A DNA stretch of 64,000 nucleotides, taken from the NCBI RefSeq assembly GCF_900635955.1, contig NZ_LR134201.1, positions 2,666,001-2,730,000 of the forward strand, given 5' to 3'. This document shows positions 9,262 through 18,480 of the stretch, piece after piece. The position numbers and the translations under genes are program-made. This DNA is from Cedecea lapagei (GTDB taxonomy: Bacteria; Pseudomonadota; Gammaproteobacteria; Enterobacterales; Enterobacteriaceae). Below the pieces are notes generated by a model. The model was not told where the DNA came from. It saw only the letters and a program-made list of their open reading frames with translations, and did not search any database. Every line of letters starts with the position of its first letter. The first letter of the stretch is position 1.

Positions 9262-9363
9262 ATTAAACAAACCGATCCCCGCCACCAAACGGGGAAATTA
9301 GCCAGCCACCCAGGTTATCCCCAGGCAGCCAGCGCTTTCGTTATTCTTATGGAGAGTTGCGCT

Positions 9364-11344
9364 ATGCCTCGCACCAACACAGCAGGTTTTCGTCTGTCTG
9401 TACTCACGTTAGCCGTTTTTACTGCCCTGCCCGCTTTTGCCAAAGACGAGCAGATGACCGTGGTTGCCACCGGTAACCAGCGCAGTACTTTCGAAGCCCC
9501 TATGATGGTCAGCGTTATCGACGCGAATTCGCCGGAGAGTCAGACCTCTACCTCTGCCGCGGACATGCTGCGTAAAGTCCCGGGAATCACCCTCGACGGC
9601 ACCGGGCGCACCAACGGCCAGGATATCAACATGCGTGGTTACGACCGACGGGGCATACTTATCCTAGGTGGACGGTGTTCGTCAGGGGACCGATACCGGC
9701 CACCTGAACAGCACCTTCCTCGACCCGGCGCTGATCAAGCGCATTGAAGTGGTGCGTGGCCCGGCAGCCCTGCTTTACGGCAGCGGCGCACTCGGCGGCG
9801 TGATCTCCTATGAAACCGCAGACGCCGCCGACCTGTTGTTTGAAGGACAGAACAGCGGCTACCGCGTATTCGGTACCGGCGGCACCGGCGACCACAGCCT
9901 TGGCATGGGCGCAAGCGCCTTTGGCCGCACGGATAATCTGGACGGCGTCGTCGCCTGGTCCAGCCGCGACCGCGGTAATCTGCGCCAGAGCGACGGTGAA
10001 ACGGCACCTAACGACGAAAATATTGGCAACCTGCTGACCAAAGGCACCTGGTATATCGACTCAGCCCCAGTCTCTTTCCGGCTCCCTGCGCTACTACAAT
10101 AACAGCGCGCGCGAACCGAAAAACCCGCAGACGCCGGATGCCTCTTCCGGCAACCCAATGACCAATCGCTCGACCATTCAGCGTGACGCCCAGCTGAAAT
10201 ATCACCTGGGTCCGCAGGACAATGACTGGCTTAACGCCACCGCGACGGCCTGGTGGTCTGAAGCACGCATCAACGCTGAAACTCCCGGCCAGGGCGGCGA
10301 GTTCCGCAAGCAAACCACCAAAGGCGGCAAGCTTGAAAACCGCAGCCGTCTGTTTAACGACAGCTTTGCGGCTAACCTGGTGACCTATGGCGGCGAATAT
10401 TACCGTCAGGAACAGAACCCGGGCGGTCTGACAACCGGTTTCCCGCAGGCGAAGATCGATTTCGGTTCCGGCTGGCTGCAGGATGAGATCACCCTGCGCG
10501 ATCTGCCGATTTCCATTCTGGCCGGCACGCGCTACGACAACTACAGCGGCAGCAGCCAGGGTTATAAAGACGTAGACGCTGACAAGTGGTCATCACGCGG
10601 AGCGGTTTCCGTCAGCCCAACCGACTGGCTGATGCTGTTTGGCTCCTGGGCGCAGGCGTTCCGTGCCCCGACCATGGGCGAGATGTATAACGATTCTAAA
10701 CACTTTACTATCCCGCGGCTCGGCACCAACTACTGGGTACCAAAACCCGAACCTGCGCCCGGAAACCAACGAAACGCAGGAGTACGGTTTCGGCCTGCGC
10801 TTCGACAATCTGGCAATGGCCAACGATGGCGTGGAGTTCAAAGCCAGCTACTTCGACACTAAAGCGAAAGATTACATCTCTACCGCAGTCGATATGCGCA
10901 AAAATGACGACCATGTCCTACAACGTTCCGAAAGCCAAAATCTGGGGCTGGGACGTGACCGCGAAGTACACCGCCGATCTGTTTAGCCTGGATACCGCCT
11001 ATAACCGCACTCGTGGCAAAGATGAGGACACCGGCGAGTACATCTCCAGCCTGAACCCGGACACCGTCACCACCACGCTGGACATTCCGGTGGCGCACAG
11101 CGGCTTCTCCGTGGGCTGGGTCGGCACCTTCGCCGAGCGCTCCACCCACATCAGCAGCGCCTATGCACAGCAGCCGGGCTACGCGGTCAGCGATTTTTAT
11201 GTCAGCTATAAAGGGCAGCAGCAGCTGCGTGGTTTAACCACCACGCTGGTGTTTGGCAACGCCTTCGATAAAGAGTACTGGTCTCCGCAGGGTCTCCCGC
11301 AGGATGGCCGCAACGGTAAAATTTTCGTGAGCTATCAATGGTAA
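9364..11344 (+). pseudogene. hemR: TonB-dependent heme receptor HemR/HmuR, disrupted by four +1 frameshifts
   Basis: Conceptually a 658-residue outer-membrane heme receptor. The N terminus has a signal peptide ending ALPAFA and TonB box EQMTVVATG; a plug domain and beta-barrel follow, with the heme-receptor FRAP motif (FRAPTMGEMYND) and C-terminal IFVSYQW. The reading frame breaks four times, each by one extra base within a run: GG at 9667-9668, CCCC at 10065-10068, AAAA at 10742-10745 and AAAAA at 10900-10904. Removing one base at each site restores family-like sequence through (ILVDGVRQ, DSAQSLSG, PNPNLRPETN, RKMTTMSYNV). No in-frame stop or deletion is seen between breaks. It is either a young pseudogene or a sequencing or consensus error. 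The ATG at 9364 has GGAG upstream. Confidence 0.85.
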
Positions 11345-11355
11345 AGGAGTTATTC

Positions 11356-12387
11356 ATGAGTCAGCGTTACGACAGCTGGATCCAGCTTAAGCAAGAACAC
11401 CCGAAAAAATATGCCCGGGATATCGCCAGACTGATGCAAATCAGCGAGGCGGAACTGACCCACGCTCGCGTCGGTCACGACGCATGGCGTCTGAATGGCG
11501 ATGTGAAAGAGATCTTTGCCGCGCTGGAAGCCGTGGGTGAAACGAAGTGCATCTGCCGCAATGAATACGCGGTTCACGAGCAGGTAGGCCGCTTTGAGAA
11601 TCAGCATCTTAACGGCCATGCTGGCCTGGTGCTGAATCCACGTGCGCTGGATCTTCGTTTGTTCCTGAATCAGTGGGCGAGCGTATTCCACGTGCGTGAA
11701 GAGACGGCTCGCGGGGAACGCCAGAGCATTCAGTTTTTCGATCATCAGGGCGACGCGCTGCTGAAGGTGTATACCACTGACAGCACGGACGTAGAGGCCT
11801 GGAGCGAGGTGCTGACCCGTTTCATCCACACCGAGAATCCGGCGCTGGCGATCAAAGCCGTGGAAGAAGCGGTGATGACCCCAACGATGGAAGCTGACAA
11901 AGTGGATGCTGAGTGGCGTGGGATGACCGACGTTCACCAGTTCTTCCAGCTGCTGAAGCGCCACCAGCTGACCCGTCAGCAGGCGTTCCGACTGGTGAAA
12001 GACGATCTGGCCTGCCGCGTGGATAACGAAGCCCTGTCCCGGCTGCTTAATCAGGCCAAAGAAGATGGCAACGAGATTATGATTTTCGTTGGCAATCGCG
12101 GCTGCGTGCAGATCTTTACCGGTGAAATCCACAAGGTGGTGCCGATGGAAAACTGGGTTAACGTCTTCAACCCGGAGTTCACGCTGCACCTGATGGGCGA
12201 CACCATCGCCGAAAGCTGGGTGACCCGTAAGCCGACCGCCGATGGTCACGTCACCAGCCTCGAGCTGTTTGCCGCCGACGGCACGCAAATCGCTCAGCTG
12301 TACGGCCAGCGCACCGAAGGCCAGCCGGAACAAGAGCAGTGGCGCAATCAGATTGAAGCGCTGATCGGTAAAGGGCTTGCGGCATGA
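11356..12387 (+). CDS. hmuS: Heme utilisation protein HmuS/HemS (cytoplasmic)
   Basis: 343 residues of the HemS/ChuX-type duplicated-domain family. These cytoplasmic proteins bind heme delivered by the HmuTUV transporter and store, traffic or degrade it to release iron. Two similar halves can be seen: ENQHLNGHAGLVLNPRALDL in the first and VGNRGCVQIFTGEIHKVVPM in the second. The ATG at 11356 follows AAGGAGTTATTC, 11 bases after the hemR stop. Its stop overlaps the hmuT start (ATGA), showing translational coupling. The frame is intact, unlike that of hemR. Confidence 0.94.
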   Translation: MSQRYDSWIQLKQEHPKKYARDIARLMQISEAELTHARVGHDAWRLNGDVKEIFAALEAVGETKCICRNEYAVHEQVGRFENQHLNGHAGLVLNPRALDLRLFLNQWASVFHVREETARGERQSIQFFDHQGDALLKVYTTDSTDVEAWSEVLTRFIHTENPALAIKAVEEAVMTPTMEADKVDAEWRGMTDVHQFFQLLKRHQLTRQQAFRLVKDDLACRVDNEALSRLLNQAKEDGNEIMIFVGNRGCVQIFTGEIHKVVPMENWVNVFNPEFTLHLMGDTIAESWVTRKPTADGHVTSLELFAADGTQIAQLYGQRTEGQPEQEQWRNQIEALIGKGLAA

Positions 12388-13199
12388 AACGCCTGTTACT
12401 CGCAGTCCTTGCCCTGCCGCTAATGGCAGGCGCGGCGGAGCGCGTGGTCACTATCGGTGGCGATGTCACCGAAATTGTCTGGGCGCTGGGTGCGGGTCAG
12501 GATGTGGTGGCTCGTGATAGCACGAGCCTTCATCCCGATGCCGTGAAAAAACTGCCGGATGTCGGCTATCTGCGCCAGCTTAATGCCGAAGGTATTCTTG
12601 CGATGCGCCCGACGCTGGTGCTGGCCAGCGCTCAGGCTCAACCTTCAATGGCCCTGAAGCAGATTGAGTCCAGCAAAGTGAAGGTCGTTACCGTACCGGC
12701 AGAAAATAATCTGGACAGCATCGATGCCAAAGTGGCCGCCGTGGCCAGCGCGCTGGGTAAAACGCAGGAAGGTGACAAACTGCGTAAAGAGCTCCACGAC
12801 CAGCTGGCCGCGATCCCGGCGCAGCCGATTGGTAAGAAGGTGCTGTTTATCATGAGCCACGGCGGTATGACCGCTATGGCCGCCGGGCAGGAAACGGCCG
12901 CGGATGCAGCCATTCATGCTGCCGGTCTGAAGAACGCGATGCAGGGCTTTAAGCGCTACCAGCCGCTGTCCCAGGAAGGCGTAATTGCCAGCAAGCCTGA
13001 CCTGATTCTGGTGACCACCGACGGGGTGAAAACCCTCGGCGGCGAAGAGAAGGTCTGGGCATTGCCGGGCCTCGCCCAGACGCCTGCGGGCAAAAACAAA
13101 CAGCTGATGGTGGTGGATGACATGGCGCTGCTCGGCTTTGGCATTGATACCCCGCAGACGATCCTCGCCCTGCGCAAAAAAGCGGAGCAGCTGCCGTGA
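12384..13199 (+). CDS. hmuT: Periplasmic heme-binding protein HmuT
   Basis: 271 residues, a class III (BtuF-like) substrate-binding protein of a heme ABC importer. A signal peptide (MKRLLLAVLALPLMAGAAE) is visible. The N-terminal lobe has GGDVTEIVWALGAG and DSTSLHPDAVKKLPDVGYLR, where the tyrosine is a likely heme-axial ligand by family knowledge; the C-terminal lobe ends DTPQTILALRKKAEQLP. The start overlaps the hmuS stop, and its TGA overlaps the hmuU GTG start. It carries heme from the outer-membrane receptor to HmuUV. Confidence 0.93.
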   Translation: MKRLLLAVLALPLMAGAAERVVTIGGDVTEIVWALGAGQDVVARDSTSLHPDAVKKLPDVGYLRQLNAEGILAMRPTLVLASAQAQPSMALKQIESSKVKVVTVPAENNLDSIDAKVAAVASALGKTQEGDKLRKELHDQLAAIPAQPIGKKVLFIMSHGGMTAMAAGQETAADAAIHAAGLKNAMQGFKRYQPLSQEGVIASKPDLILVTTDGVKTLGGEEKVWALPGLAQTPAGKNKQLMVVDDMALLGFGIDTPQTILALRKKAEQLP

Positions 13200-14191
13200 T
13201 ACGTCGCCCTTTGCCTCACCATGCCCTGTGTTTAATGGGGCTGGTTCTGCTGGCAATGGCGCTTATTGCCGCCAATCTTGGCGCCATGCGGCTCTCCGTG
13301 GCGGTCCTGTGGCAGGCGAATGACGACACGCTGCGCGATATCTGGCTGAACATTCGCCTGCCTCGAGTGCTGCTGGCCGCGCTGATTGGCGGCGCTCTGG
13401 CGCTCTCCGGCTGCGTGATGCAGGGGCTGTTTCGTAACCCGCTTGCCGACCCTGGTTTACTGGGGATCAGCAGCGGGGCTGCGCTGGCGGTGGGCCTCTC
13501 TATCGTCATGCCTCTGGCCCTGCCGGCGGTTCTCGCGCTCTATGCCCCGATGCTGGCGGCATTTGTAGGCAGCCTGGCGGTCACGCTGGCGATTTTCCTG
13601 CTTAGCCGGTCAGGAAACAACTCTCTTTCGCGTCTGCTGCTGGTGGGCATCGCAATAAACGCCCTCTGCGGCGCCGCGGTTGGCGTGCTTTCCTGGATAA
13701 GTAACGACACTCAGCTGCGCCAGCTTTCCCTGTGGGGCATGGGCAGCCTGGGCCAGGCACAATGGTCAACGTTGCTTGCGACCGCCTCGCTTATTCTTCC
13801 CGCCAGCCTGGGGATCTGGCTGCTTTCTAAGCGTCTTAATCTGCTCCAGCTTGGCGACGAAGAGGCGCATTATCTGGGCGTCGATGTGAAAACGACCCAG
13901 CGTCATCTGCTGATCCTCAGCGCGCTATTAGTGGCCGCTTCGGTGGCGATCAGCGGCGTTATCGGCTTTGTCGGGCTGGTAGTGCCGCATCTGGTGCGCA
14001 TGTGGCTCGGCTCCGATCATCGCTGGCTGGTACCCGGCTCGGTGCTGGCAGGCGCGATGCTTTTGCTGGTTGCCGATACGCTGGCGCGAACGGTCGTCAC
14101 CCCCGCAGAAATGCCGGTGGGCCTGCTGACCAGCCTGATAGGCGGCCCCTGGTTCCTGGCGATGATTTTCCGCAGCAAGGAGAGAGCGTGA
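13196..14191 (+). CDS. hmuU: Heme ABC transporter permease HmuU
   Basis: 331 residues of the BtuC/FecCD permease family with about ten hydrophobic helices. Typical motifs are IRLPRVLLAALIGGALALSG, NPLADPGLLGISSGAALAVG, and the cytoplasmic coupling segment VIGFVGLVVPHLVRMWLG near residue 260. Translation starts at a GTG (13196) that overlaps the hmuT TGA; no better ATG exists. The stop TGA at 14189-14191 shares its A with the hmuV ATG. It forms the heme translocation pore with HmuV. Confidence 0.93.
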   Translation: MIRRPLPHHALCLMGLVLLAMALIAANLGAMRLSVAVLWQANDDTLRDIWLNIRLPRVLLAALIGGALALSGCVMQGLFRNPLADPGLLGISSGAALAVGLSIVMPLALPAVLALYAPMLAAFVGSLAVTLAIFLLSRSGNNSLSRLLLVGIAINALCGAAVGVLSWISNDTQLRQLSLWGMGSLGQAQWSTLLATASLILPASLGIWLLSKRLNLLQLGDEEAHYLGVDVKTTQRHLLILSALLVAASVAISGVIGFVGLVVPHLVRMWLGSDHRWLVPGSVLAGAMLLLVADTLARTVVTPAEMPVGLLTSLIGGPWFLAMIFRSKERA

Positions 14192-14970
14192 TGGACGAGA
14201 TCCTGCAAACGCATCATGTTTCACTGAAAATGGGGCACCGTTATCTGATTGACGACGTGAACGTCAGCCTCAGGCCGGGCGAAGTGGTGGCGCTGATTGG
14301 CCCTAACGGCGCGGGAAAATCCACGCTGTTGCGGCTGTTGACGGGCTTTCAGCAGCCTGACAGCGGTCGCGTTGCTCTGGCAGGGCATGATTTAAGCCAG
14401 TGGTCCAACGACGCCCTTTCGCGTAAACGAGCGGTGATGCGCCAGCAAAGCAGTATGGCGTTTAGCTGGACGGTAGAAGACGTGATTGCCATGGGCCGGG
14501 CGCCCTGGCCGCAGGAGTCAACGGCAGAAGTCGTGGCGGAAGTTATGGCGTTAACCGGCTGTGACGACCTGAGCGGCAGAGATTTTTGTCGCCTGTCCGG
14601 CGGCGAACAGCAGCGGGTGCAGCTTGCCCGGGCGCTGGCGCAGCTTTGGTGCGACGGGCAGCCTCACGGCTGGCTGTTTCTGGACGAGCCAACGTCCGCG
14701 CTGGATCTCTACCACCAGCAGCACGTGCTGCGCCTGCTGCGTCGTCTCGCCAGAACGGGCACGCTGTCGGTCTGCGTAGTGCTGCATGATTTAAATCTGG
14801 CAGCGCTGTGGGCCGACCGCATTGTTCTGTTGCATAAAGGCAGAATGGTGGCGGACGGCACTCCAGACGAGGTGCTGGACGAGCAAATTTTACAGCGCTG
14901 GTATCAGGCGGATTTGCGGGTATTCCGGCATCCGGAACACCCGGTTCCTCAGGTAGGGCTGCGCCAGTAA
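14191..14970 (+). CDS. hmuV: Heme ABC transporter ATP-binding protein HmuV
   Basis: 259 residues. Walker A is GPNGAGKSTLLRLL (about 37-50), the signature is LSGGEQQRVQLARAL (about 133-147), Walker B is WLFLDEPTSALD (about 163-174) and the H-loop is VVLHDLNLAAL. The ATG at 14191 overlaps the hmuU stop; an in-frame start 189 bases upstream lies inside hmuU and is not credible. It ends the heme operon and its stop directly abuts the convergent selO stop, with no spacer for a terminator. Confidence 0.94.
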   Translation: MDEILQTHHVSLKMGHRYLIDDVNVSLRPGEVVALIGPNGAGKSTLLRLLTGFQQPDSGRVALAGHDLSQWSNDALSRKRAVMRQQSSMAFSWTVEDVIAMGRAPWPQESTAEVVAEVMALTGCDDLSGRDFCRLSGGEQQRVQLARALAQLWCDGQPHGWLFLDEPTSALDLYHQQHVLRLLRRLARTGTLSVCVVLHDLNLAALWADRIVLLHKGRMVADGTPDEVLDEQILQRWYQADLRVFRHPEHPVPQVGLRQ

Positions 14971-16416
14971 TCAGCTTGAGCAGCTGACTTCCAGCCGTTT
15001 TCCCCAGTCAGGCGGACGCTGCGTCAGGTCGTCCTGGCGGTCGATAAACGGCTGGAGCAGCGCCTGGTGCAGCTTAGCCAGTTCGCGAGTATCGCCCTGC
15101 TCTGCCGCCTCAATCGCACGCTGTGCCAGCCAGTTTCGCAAGACCAGCGCCGGGTTGACCGCCTGCATTTTCTGCTGCCGTTCCGCGTCACTCACCTGCT
15201 CGGCCTGAAGCCTCTCACGATAACGCCCAAACCACGCGTCAAAACTTGCCCGGTCGATAAACTCATCGCGCAGCGGCGATGCGGCACTGAGCTGCTCCGT
15301 CACGCTAAGCATGCGGAAGGTACGGGTATAATCGCTCCCCTCTTTGCTCATCAGAGCCAACAGCTCGCTGAGGATTTGATTGTCGTCCTGCTGCTCGGTA
15401 AAGAGACCAAGCTTTGCCCGCATCCGCTGGCCAAAGGCGCGCATAATGGCTGGCTGATAGCCATCCAGAATAGCGTTGAGCTTATCGGCTGAGATAAACG
15501 GAGACAGCGTCTGCGCCAGCCGCTGCAGGTTCCATAGCCCAACCGCTGGTTGGTTGTCGAAAGCATAGCGCCCCTGATAATCCGAATGGTTACAGATAAA
15601 CTCAGGCTGGTAGTCATCAAGGAAACCATACGGGCCGTAGTCCATAGTCAGCCCCAGAATCGACATGTTATCCGTGTTCATCACGCCGTGCGCGAACCCC
15701 ACCGTTTGCCAGAGGGCAATCAGCTTAGCGGTACGCTCCACCACATCGCGGAACCAGAGCGCATACCTTTCGTCCAGCCCCTGAAGATGCGGCCAGTGGT
15801 GGCGAATAGCGTAATCTGCAAGCTGCTGAACTTTCTCGGGCTCACGGCGATAGTAGAAATGCTCAAAATGACCGAAACGCAGGTGGCTCTCAGACACCCG
15901 CAGCAGCATGGCCCCCTGCTCAACCGTTTCACGCTGAACGGGCGTGTCGCTGGTGACAATCGTTAATGCCCTGGTCGTCGGGATCCCAAGCGCATGCATG
16001 GCTTCGCTGGCAAGAAACTCTCGTAAGGTGGAGCGCAACACGGCTCTCCCGTCACCCATACGCGAGTAGGGCGTTAAGCCCGCGCCTTTCAGGTGCCAGT
16101 CAACTTTGCGCCCGTCGGCCAGCTGCTGCTCACCCAGCAGAATACCGCGCCCGTCTCCCAGTTGCCCGGCCCAGACGCCGAACTGATGGCCACTGTAAAC
16201 CTGAGCCAGCGGCTGCATCCCGGGCAGCAGCGTTTCGCCACTCCACACGCCCTGGTGCTGAGCATCAAAAAGGGAGCCATCAAGACCCAGTTCATCGGCC
16301 AGCGGCTGGCTGTGATAAAGCAGCCGTGCATTTTTTAGCGGCGTTGGATTTAATGCGCTGTAGAAACCCGGCAGCTCATCGTGCCAGGTATTCACAAAAG
16401 CTAAAGTATTGGTCAT
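14971..16416 (-). CDS. selO: SelO, protein adenylyltransferase (YdiU)
   Basis: 481 residues of the SelO pseudokinase family, which transfers AMP to hydroxyl side chains of proteins. Visible segments include YSGHQFGVWAGQLGDGRG, HLKGAGLTPYSRMGDGRAVL and the catalytic-loop region THGVMNTDNM-like sequence AHGVMNTDNMSILGLTMDYG. The tail ends VSCSS: cysteine at third-last position, where eukaryotic SelO has selenocysteine. The ATG at 16416 follows GGAGGAACC; the reading frame extends upstream but matches nothing there. It is convergent with hmuV. Confidence 0.95.
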   Translation of the reverse strand: MTNTLAFVNTWHDELPGFYSALNPTPLKNARLLYHSQPLADELGLDGSLFDAQHQGVWSGETLLPGMQPLAQVYSGHQFGVWAGQLGDGRGILLGEQQLADGRKVDWHLKGAGLTPYSRMGDGRAVLRSTLREFLASEAMHALGIPTTRALTIVTSDTPVQRETVEQGAMLLRVSESHLRFGHFEHFYYRREPEKVQQLADYAIRHHWPHLQGLDERYALWFRDVVERTAKLIALWQTVGFAHGVMNTDNMSILGLTMDYGPYGFLDDYQPEFICNHSDYQGRYAFDNQPAVGLWNLQRLAQTLSPFISADKLNAILDGYQPAIMRAFGQRMRAKLGLFTEQQDDNQILSELLALMSKEGSDYTRTFRMLSVTEQLSAASPLRDEFIDRASFDAWFGRYRERLQAEQVSDAERQQKMQAVNPALVLRNWLAQRAIEAAEQGDTRELAKLHQALLQPFIDRQDDLTQRPPDWGKRLEVSCSS

Positions 16417-16480
16417 GGTTCCTCCACCCCACAGTGTAGCCCCACTCCGGCAAGATAAACACGGTGGCGCAGCAGGGACT

Positions 16481-17212
16481 TTAGTGAACGAGGCCTTCAT
16501 GCGGCGGGAGAAGTGAGGCCAAATCCTGCGGCTGAACGAGCGGCCATTGCTTGCCCTGCATCGCGGCAAAGCCCAGCAGCTGCACTTTGCTCTGCGCGCT
16601 GGCGGTATCGATGCCGGCAATCAGTAAAGCCTCACAAAACGGAGAAACCTGCCCAAGAATGGCAAGCATAAACGGCGAGAAGGTGCGCCCCGAAAGCTGT
16701 TTCTGAATAAAAAAACGGTCCATGATCACGTGCCGGAACAGGCCATCAAAAATAGACTTTGTAGTGGCATGTCCGGCACCAAAGTCCGCCAGCCCCAGCG
16801 AAAAACGTTCCACCATCCAGGCCAGCCTTAAATTCATTTTGCCGCTATTTAAATCAGGAAAATTCTCGCTAATCGTTAATTCAATAAACGGCAGGGCTTT
16901 TAATCGGATATATAGAGCCTGGTTGTTAATTATCTCATCAATAATAATTTCATTAATTTGAACCCAAACAATAAGCTGGCGGGTGATAAAGAAATTCTGC
17001 TGTTCTTCAATTAAGGTTAATTTTTCTCTGAACAGCTCCAGGTGCTGTTCCGCGACAAGGTGAGGAACTAACAATTCAGTGGGAATACGCACTGGCGCAC
17101 TGGCCCCCACGAAGTTTGCAACGATTTCGACACCCATGATGCTATCGTCCGGCCTGACGGCGGGACGATAATAAAGATGAGAACAATAAACACTATCAAG
17201 TGAAACAATCAT
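16481..17212 (-). CDS. ydiV: YdiV/RflP, EAL-like anti-FlhDC factor
   Basis: About 243 residues from the preferred ATG at 17212 (MIVSLDSVYCSHLYYRP). The fold is a degenerate EAL domain: the EAL triad is replaced (GVEIVANFVG) and the DDFG-type motif reads LADFGAGHATTKSIFDGLF. Such proteins do not hydrolyse cyclic di-GMP; in E. coli and Salmonella YdiV binds FlhD and targets the flagellar master regulator. Similarity to E. coli YdiV is moderate, strongest in the C-terminal half (SPFCEALLIAGIDTA). It is AT-richer than selO. It lies 168 bp downstream of a LacI-type gene on the same strand. Confidence 0.8.
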   Translation of the reverse strand: MIVSLDSVYCSHLYYRPAVRPDDSIMGVEIVANFVGASAPVRIPTELLVPHLVAEQHLELFREKLTLIEEQQNFFITRQLIVWVQINEIIIDEIINNQALYIRLKALPFIELTISENFPDLNSGKMNLRLAWMVERFSLGLADFGAGHATTKSIFDGLFRHVIMDRFFIQKQLSGRTFSPFMLAILGQVSPFCEALLIAGIDTASAQSKVQLLGFAAMQGKQWPLVQPQDLASLLPPHEGLVH

Positions 17213-17380
17213 TTTGCCAGCCCTGTGGATTTCTGGTTGGACGGCAGAGAGATACAGCGCCAATCCGAAAATAGTCGGATAGCTGCTATCGCTGTGAATT
17301 TCACACTCATCCCTGAAACGGTTAGACTTAATCTTTTAATTACTTTCAGCTTATCCTGGATATCCGTACATAGCCAGTTT

Positions 17381-18355
17381 TTAACGCAAATTGCGCACGG
17401 AATCGCGGGAAATTACGCAAGGTAAAAAAGATTCATTCTCACAATGTTCATTAAGTAATTTGCGCGTGGCGTACCGGGCCATATCGGCTATCGGGAAATA
17501 AACGCTGGTCAACGCGGGGCGGACAAACGCCGCACGGTCGCCACTGTCATAACAAATAAGGGATATATCCAGCGGAATGCGCAGACCTCGCTCCGTAATG
17601 GCCAGCATCGCGCCGACGGCCATCTCTTCATTACAGCAGTAAAGCGCGGTGATGTTATGCTGGTCGAGCAGCGCAGAAGTTTGCCGGTAGCCGCTTGGCA
17701 TATCGTACTCCCCTTCTACCACCGCGGTCGGCGTAATTCCCCACGCAGCCATGGCCTCAAGAAACCCCTGCCGCCGCAGAAGGCTGGAGGAACGCTGGGT
17801 TGGACCGTGGATGCAGGCGATAGCGGTATGGCCCGCCTCGAGCAGATAACAGGTTGCCATATGGCTGGCGAGGCGGTGATCGAAGACCACGCAGCGCGAG
17901 CTTAATGCCGGCACCTCTCTGTCGAGAACGATAAATTGGTTACCCCGGTCTGCCAGCTGGATTAGCGCCTCATCGGCTATCGCGCGAACATGCAGGATCA
18001 GCCCATCGCAGCGCAAATTATAGAGCCGCTGGATGGCATTGCGCTCATTTTCTTCTGTGCCGCGCCCCTGCGTCACCAGCAGCTGCTTTCCGTTAGACTC
18101 GGCTTCAGTTTGCACGGTATCCATCAGCGCCCCGAAGAACCCGCCGGTATAGGAGGTGGTGACCAGACCTATCGAGTGGCTCTGGCTGGACGCCAGCGCT
18201 CTGGCAGCAGGATTGGGGGAATAACCCAGCTCGGCAATCGCGGCTTCAACCTTAATACGGGTTTGCGATTTAACCTTAGTGTCGCCGTTGACCACGCGCG
18301 AAACGGTGGCGCGGGAGACGCCCGCGTGAGCAGCAACATCTTCGAGGGTGACCAT
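17381..18355 (-). CDS. LacI/GalR-family transcriptional regulator, target unknown
   Basis: 324 residues. The N-terminal helix-turn-helix TLEDVAAHAGVSRATVSRVV (about 3-22) and hinge NPAARALASSQSHSIGLV identify the family; a periplasmic-binding-protein-like effector domain follows, with YDSGDRAAFVRPALTSVYFP near the C terminus. It resembles GalR/AscG-type sugar repressors in general layout, but no sugar transport or catabolic gene is nearby, so the effector is unknown. It is an insertion relative to E. coli, where ydiV adjoins nlpC. It could regulate itself, ydiV or a distant operon. Confidence 0.88.
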   Translation of the reverse strand: MVTLEDVAAHAGVSRATVSRVVNGDTKVKSQTRIKVEAAIAELGYSPNPAARALASSQSHSIGLVTTSYTGGFFGALMDTVQTEAESNGKQLLVTQGRGTEENERNAIQRLYNLRCDGLILHVRAIADEALIQLADRGNQFIVLDREVPALSSRCVVFDHRLASHMATCYLLEAGHTAIACIHGPTQRSSSLLRRQGFLEAMAAWGITPTAVVEGEYDMPSGYRQTSALLDQHNITALYCCNEEMAVGAMLAITERGLRIPLDISLICYDSGDRAAFVRPALTSVYFPIADMARYATRKLLNEHCENESFLPCVISRDSVRNLR

Positions 18356-18480
18356 GAAACAATCCTTAACGGGAAAACCAAATCGCCCCCCGATATTACC
18401 TGATATTCAAAACCGCGTTGACGCCGCCCGTAGTTTTGCGGGAACGGTCACGATTTTCAGCTAAGAAAAGATAAAAGGGG

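Noticed and set aside
9276..9296. CCCCG/CGGGG hairpin between hemP and hemR
   Set aside because: Only a 5-6-bp stem without T-run; too weak to call an attenuator.
16417..16620. N-terminal extension of selO by 68 codons
   Set aside because: The extension overlaps the ydiV end antisense to nothing conserved, while GGAGGAACC marks the ATG at 16416.
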